This document shows positions 60,215-64,000 of a DNA stretch of 64,000 nt, in pieces. Within the stretch, counting starts at the first letter, position 1; every line of letters begins with the position of its first letter. Made by a program: the position numbers and the translations under genes. The notes under the pieces are model-generated. The model did no database searches. It was given only the letters and a program-made list of their open reading frames with translations, and had not been told where the DNA came from. The stretch comes from an uncultured Oscillospiraceae bacterium (GTDB taxonomy: Bacteria; Bacillota; Clostridia; Oscillospirales; Ruminococcaceae), in assembly GCA_900543705.1 (NCBI GenBank), contig UQSL01000003.1, forward strand, positions 28,439 through 92,438, read 5' to 3'.

Positions 60215-61684
60215 TTAAGAAGCTTTTTTGTGGAAGGGCAATTTGCGGGAAACGACCTGCGCATAATCCCTCACGATACTGTCCTTGGTAACATACAGCA
60301 CGGTAAAATAAAAAAGGATACAGAGCACGACGGTGAGAATCCCCTCCATTGCAAAACGGACTCCCATATGGCCAACGAAATAGTAAATTGGGATGAAAAA
60401 AAGCGAGAGCCCGAGATATTTGAGATTGTGGAAGGTAAAGATCTGAAGCTTTGGATTTAAGGATTTTGCAGCACGGTATTCGAAGAACACGAGGACTGCC
60501 TCTGCCGCCGCAGTCGTGGCAACAAGGTTTGCCGGGGTTACCAAGTTGTGGGATACTAGTGCTGTATTCAGGACCAGGTTGAGGATACCGCTGAAGAACA
60601 TCAGGCGCATCAGCAGGCGTTCCTGTCCGTAGAGATAGAGTACCTGGTTTGCCAGGATGGTATCGAGTGCGCCAACCATATTGCGCAGGGCAAAGGCAGT
60701 CAGGACAATGCCCGCATCCGCATACCGCCGCCCACTGTACAGTTGCATGATGTAGGAGCCGAGCAGCGCCACGCCGGTGTTCATTGGGATGGTGATGAGC
60801 AAAAAAGAGCGTGCCGATTTTCTTTGCAGCCTGAGATAATCCGTTTGATTCCCCTCACTGAGCAGCTTGGAAAGCCGGGGGACGCTGACAAGGACAATCG
60901 GATTGATGAGGTTTAGCAGTGTGCAAAGGATTGTCTGGGACAGCACATAGTAGGAAACGTTGATAATCGGCCCGCCGAACTGGCTGAGAAAGAGCCTGTC
61001 CAACTGTGTAAACAACAATCCGGAATTGGAGATGAGCACCAGACAAACAAGGGATTTGACAATCGGGGGAATCTCAGACAGGCGGATGGAAAAGCAGAAT
61101 TTGACTTTCCGCTTGAGATAGAGAAAACTGATCAAATTGTTGATGAGGTTGGACAGGGAGAGAAGCAGGGCATAGACTGCCACATCATCCGGCTTGCGGA
61201 CAAAGAAAAAGATGGAGATGACATATCCCAGGCGCACAAAGATGGTCTTTGCCATAATAAAACTGTAGTTCTCATATGCCTCATTCATCCACTCCGTCAA
61301 AAAGATGTTTGCCAGAATCTGAACGGAAAGCGCGGAGTATATGGCAACATCCGCATTTTCCCGCAGGAAGGTAAAGTAAAATACAAACAACAGAAAGCCG
61401 ATCAGGTTTGTGATAACCCCAAGAATAAACAGGATAGTAAAAAGACGGGAGGTCTTTTGTTCATCCTCCCGTATACGGCTTATCATGCGGATACCGTAAT
61501 TGTAAATTCCGAATCCTGCAATGGGTATTAGAATCGAGACAATGGTAAGTGCATCGTTATACTTTGCATATAGCTCCGGATCAAACAGCCTTGCAATATA
61601 AGGCCCAACAACCAAAGGAACCAGAATGTTAAAAACACTCAGCAGCATTTTCAACAATGTGTTTTTGAAGATAGATTTTTGCAT
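60215..61684 (-). CDS. Wzx-type polysaccharide flippase
   Basis: 489 residues, about fourteen membrane helices, no soluble domain. The N-terminal block LVPLVVGPYIARLFDPELYA and the GFGIYNYGIRMIS region match the MOP superfamily polysaccharide transporters. It flips undecaprenyl-linked sugars. ATG behind GGAGGAG. The C-terminal end overlaps the IS remnant's outer flank. Confidence 0.9.
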   Translation of the reverse strand: MQKSIFKNTLLKMLLSVFNILVPLVVGPYIARLFDPELYAKYNDALTIVSILIPIAGFGIYNYGIRMISRIREDEQKTSRLFTILFILGVITNLIGFLLFVFYFTFLRENADVAIYSALSVQILANIFLTEWMNEAYENYSFIMAKTIFVRLGYVISIFFFVRKPDDVAVYALLLSLSNLINNLISFLYLKRKVKFCFSIRLSEIPPIVKSLVCLVLISNSGLLFTQLDRLFLSQFGGPIINVSYYVLSQTILCTLLNLINPIVLVSVPRLSKLLSEGNQTDYLRLQRKSARSFLLITIPMNTGVALLGSYIMQLYSGRRYADAGIVLTAFALRNMVGALDTILANQVLYLYGQERLLMRLMFFSGILNLVLNTALVSHNLVTPANLVATTAAAEAVLVFFEYRAAKSLNPKLQIFTFHNLKYLGLSLFFIPIYYFVGHMGVRFAMEGILTVVLCILFYFTVLYVTKDSIVRDYAQVVSRKLPFHKKAS

Positions 61685-61841
61685 GGCTCCTCCTTTCCAA
61701 TGCTGGGTTTGCTCCCGGCAAGTGTTGAGGAAAAGATACGTTTATATTGGATAACCATACCATATTCCATCACAAATGTAAACCAAATGACGGTTAATTT
61801 TGCACAGGGGAGAGACAATCCCGCCAGAATCCAATCAAAGG

Positions 61842-61880
61842 CAAAAAAGCACGGCATGGAAGTCCCATACCGTGCTTATT
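61842..61880 (-). terminator. terminator of the sugar transferase gene
   Basis: Stem AAGCACGG(C)ATGG/CCCATACCGTGCTT, followed by TTTTTTGC on the minus strand, 20 bases after the stop. Confidence 0.75.
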
Positions 61881-61900
61881 AGTGCTTATGAACGAGCTGA

Positions 61901-62659
61901 TTACTTTTTCGGGTGCTGTTTATTGTGCAGGTCGGAACCCTCTGCATAGTATTTATGAAAGAGGACGACACCCACTGTACGAAAGATGATCTTAATATCT
62001 GTGAACAGGGAAAACGTCTCCAGATATTCCCGGTCATACTGGACTTTCTCGTCTATGGAGACGAGGTCGCGTCCGCTAACCTGTGCAAGCCCGGTTACGC
62101 CGGGACGCAGGGAATAGATTCCGCATTGTTTGCGCTTTTCGTGGATTTCCGTTTCTGTTTCCACCAGCGGACGGGGGCCGATGAGACTCATATCGCCCTT
62201 GAGGACGTTGAAAAACTGAGGAAGCTCATCCAGGCTCGTCTTTCTCAGAAAAGTGCCGACCTTTGTAATATAGCTGTTTGCATCTTTCATTTCAGAAGTG
62301 GCAACATTGCTTGGGGCATCGGTTCTCATCGTGCGAAATTTATATACACGGAATGCTTTGCCGCCCCTTCCGATACGGTTTTGCTTAAAGATGGCCGGGC
62401 CCTTGGAATCACATTTGATGGCAATGGCGCAGATGGTCAGCACCGGAGACAGTATGATCACTGCAATCAGTGCAAGAAAAATGTCCAAGACACGTTTGAT
62501 GTGGTTGTATACCCTTTGTGCTCTGGTCAATGTATATCCCTGCTCTTTTTCGTGAACGCGAACGTCACTTCGATAAGCTCTGCGAACAGCAACATCCGTC
62601 AGTATTGTCCGATTTTCCACAGTTTTTTCCTCCTGCTGCATCCGAATCCCAAACGGCAT
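61901..62659 (-). CDS. undecaprenyl-phosphate sugar transferase (WcaJ/PglC-type)
   Basis: 252 residues (an ATG at 62641 is an alternative start). One membrane helix (IFLALIAVIILSPVLTICAI) then the catalytic domain of bacterial sugar transferases: KGPAIFKQNRIGRGGKAF, YKFRTMRTDA, RKTSLDELPQFFNVLKG, MSLIGPRPL and RPGVTGLAQVSGR. It begins a lipid-linked polysaccharide by moving a phosphosugar to undecaprenyl phosphate. Forms a small surface-polysaccharide set with the flippase next to it. Confidence 0.93.
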   Translation of the reverse strand: MPFGIRMQQEEKTVENRTILTDVAVRRAYRSDVRVHEKEQGYTLTRAQRVYNHIKRVLDIFLALIAVIILSPVLTICAIAIKCDSKGPAIFKQNRIGRGGKAFRVYKFRTMRTDAPSNVATSEMKDANSYITKVGTFLRKTSLDELPQFFNVLKGDMSLIGPRPLVETETEIHEKRKQCGIYSLRPGVTGLAQVSGRDLVSIDEKVQYDREYLETFSLFTDIKIIFRTVGVVLFHKYYAEGSDLHNKQHPKK

Positions 62660-62821
62660 AGTACTATCAGCAAATATGGTGCAGATATGCTTTAATATTA
62701 CCTTTTTCGTTTTGGAATGTCAATCATTGCACAAGAGAAGTGTAATTTTTTTGTTATATCAATCATATCGCCTTGTAAACTTTAATTAAATTCAGATAAA
62801 ATCACGTGAAAGATTTACGCT

Positions 62822-63748
62822 TTAGTCAAAAATGCCAGTGGAGAGATAACGCTCCCCTGAATCCGGGAACAGCACGACAATCCATTTCCCACGGTTTTCC
62901 TCCCGTTTTGCAAGCGTGATTGCCGCATAAGCGGCGGCACCTGAGCTGATGCCGACAAGCAGCCCTTCCCGTTTCGCGATGGCACGGCATGCAGTAAAGG
63001 CGTTTTCTTCCGATACTCCGAGAACTTCATCATAAACTGAGGGATCAAGCGTTTCGGGGATAAACCCGGCGCCAATACCCTGCAGGCCGTGCGGGCCCTT
63101 TTCCCCGCCGGAGAGCACGGGGGATTTCGTGGGCTCCACGGCGATGATTCGCACCGACGGGTTTTGCTCTTTGAGGTATTTTCCTGTTCCGCTGATGGTG
63201 CCGCCGGTACCGACCCCGGAGACAAAGATGTCCACTGTCCCGTCGGTATCCTCCCAAATTTCAGGGCCCGTTGTTTCATAGTGTGCCCGGGGATTGGCCG
63301 GATTAACAAATTGTCCTACTAAAAGTGCGCCGGGAATCTTCTCACACAACTCCTGTGCTTTTTTGATGGCGCCCGCCATTCCCTCGCTGCCCGGAGTAAG
63401 CACCAGTTCTGCGCCATAGGCTTTCAGCAGCTTCCGGCGCTCCTCACTCATGGTTTCGGGCATGGTCAGGATGACACGCAGTCCAAGAGAGGAAGCGTAG
63501 GAGGCAAGCCCTATTCCTGTGTTACCGCTGGTTGGTTCGACGATAACCGTATTTTCTTTCAGTTTTCCCCGGCGCTTTGCATCTTCGAGCATGGAGCGTG
63601 CGGTACGGTCCTTCACGCTTCCGGCCGGATTGTAAGCTTCGAGTTTCGCAATCAGCTGTGCCTGCAGCCCGTATTCCCGCTCGATTCCTGCCAGGCGGAA
63701 CAATGGAGTGTGTCCTGTAAGTTCCTGCAGTCCCTGATAAATTTTCAT
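62822..63748 (-). CDS. cysK: cysteine synthase A
   Basis: 308 residues. The PLP lysine lies in NPAGSVKDRTA, TSGNTGIGLA is the substrate loop, and GVGTGGTISGTGKYL is the phosphate-binding glycine loop. It makes cysteine from O-acetylserine and sulfide. ATG behind GGGAGGG. The C-terminus is normal. No neighbouring cysE. Confidence 0.96.
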   Translation of the reverse strand: MKIYQGLQELTGHTPLFRLAGIEREYGLQAQLIAKLEAYNPAGSVKDRTARSMLEDAKRRGKLKENTVIVEPTSGNTGIGLASYASSLGLRVILTMPETMSEERRKLLKAYGAELVLTPGSEGMAGAIKKAQELCEKIPGALLVGQFVNPANPRAHYETTGPEIWEDTDGTVDIFVSGVGTGGTISGTGKYLKEQNPSVRIIAVEPTKSPVLSGGEKGPHGLQGIGAGFIPETLDPSVYDEVLGVSEENAFTACRAIAKREGLLVGISSGAAAYAAITLAKREENRGKWIVVLFPDSGERYLSTGIFD

Positions 63749-63810
63749 CTCAAACCCTCCCGATTCACCGCCAATTATCTTATTATATACCTCGGCAGCT
63801 GTTTTAACCT

Positions 63811-63838
63811 ATTATAATCCATAATAGTATATGTGCAA
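63811..63838 (-). promoter_or_regulatory. promoter of cysK
   Basis: On the minus strand TTGCAC (63833-63838), 16-base spacer and TATAAT (63811-63816), about 60 bases before the ATG. A second TATAAT (63782-63787) has no good -35. Confidence 0.55.
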
Positions 63839-63917
63839 ACCATGTGATTCATAAACTTTGAAGAAATCGCAGATAGAAAGAATATTGGCCCTTGTATTTG
63901 TAACATAGAGCTATCTG

Positions 63918-63984
63918 TTACCGGCTGCAAACACAGCCGGTATTGTTGTATAACGAAAACCACTCGCTAGGCGAGTGGTTCAGT
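63918..63984. terminator. two tandem hairpins at the window end
   Basis: TACCGGCTG/CAGCCGGTA (about 63919-63942) and AACCACTCGC/GCGAGTGGTT (63959-63981), the second followed by TTTTCG on the minus strand. They probably end leftward transcription coming from beyond the window. Confidence 0.55.
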
Positions 63985-64000
63985 AAAAGGCTTCAGCCGA

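Noticed and set aside
63775..63963. 62-residue minus-strand open frame upstream of cysK
   Set aside because: It overlaps the cysK promoter and a hairpin, has no ribosome site and no family resemblance.

Overview
The window looks like a chromosomal piece of an anaerobic, spore-forming Gram-positive clostridium, most like the Oscillospiraceae/Ruminococcaceae. This is inferred from gene content: a six-gene Rnf complex, rubrerythrin, the spore germination protein YpeB, class B sortase, RuvX, an NifS-ThiI pair, and strong GGAGG-type ribosome binding sites. Base composition is close to balanced. No tRNA, rRNA or CRISPR array was seen.

Layout. Positions 5-8013 (minus strand) hold the packaging, head and early tail module of a contractile-tailed phage: small and large terminase, portal, prohead protease, decoration protein, major capsid, connectors, sheath and tube. 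The order resembles PBSX-type elements, and the module continues off the left edge. It starts directly beside host genes, with no integrase or early genes on this side. Next comes the minus-strand rnfCDGEAB operon (8357-13308), a membrane ferredoxin:NAD+ oxidoreductase. Then follow an O-antigen-ligase-type membrane protein (13610), a 62-bp pair of IS3-like ends, and a three-gene set of small unrecognised proteins (15122-16243). A phosphodiesterase, a biotin ligase and a flavin reductase-like gene lie beyond.

Positions 19251-27589 carry a nearly complete arginine pathway, argG-argH-argC-argJ-argB-argD-argF, with ArgR-like boxes at argG. argC has an in-frame TAA at codon 82, with recognisable protein on both sides. 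From 27873 to 40009 come housekeeping and stress genes: rubrerythrin, GIY-YIG, SDR, DnaQ-type exonuclease, RlmI-type methyltransferase, an NSS transporter, cyclophilin, MATE, YpeB, cysteine desulfurase and ThiI.

The most unusual gene is at 40035-42758. It has a cytoplasmic CinA-like half, one membrane helix, an extracytoplasmic sortase-B-like domain in which the catalytic His and Cys (and apparently the Arg) are replaced, and a Glu/Gly/Thr-rich tail. The CinA-like half also appears to lack active-site motifs. A class B sortase with an intact triad is encoded 6 kb downstream (48605). Between them lie an operon of alpha/beta hydrolase, condensation-fold acyltransferase and DUF6320 membrane protein, and a BTAD-type regulator with a degenerate GGDEF-like end.

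The right part holds a histidine phosphatase, RuvX, a TauE/SafE transporter split into two half genes, a YfhO-like membrane protein, and a possible small transcript with a 38-codon ORF. It also has a HEPN plus degenerate nucleotidyltransferase pair, a heterodimeric ABC exporter, an IS3 transposase remnant, a Wzx-type flippase, a sugar transferase and cysK. Broken genes are frequent: nitroreductase, argC, DUF896, an AAA kinase, a GNAT acetyltransferase and an IS3 transposase. Either the strain is losing genes or some lesions are sequence errors.
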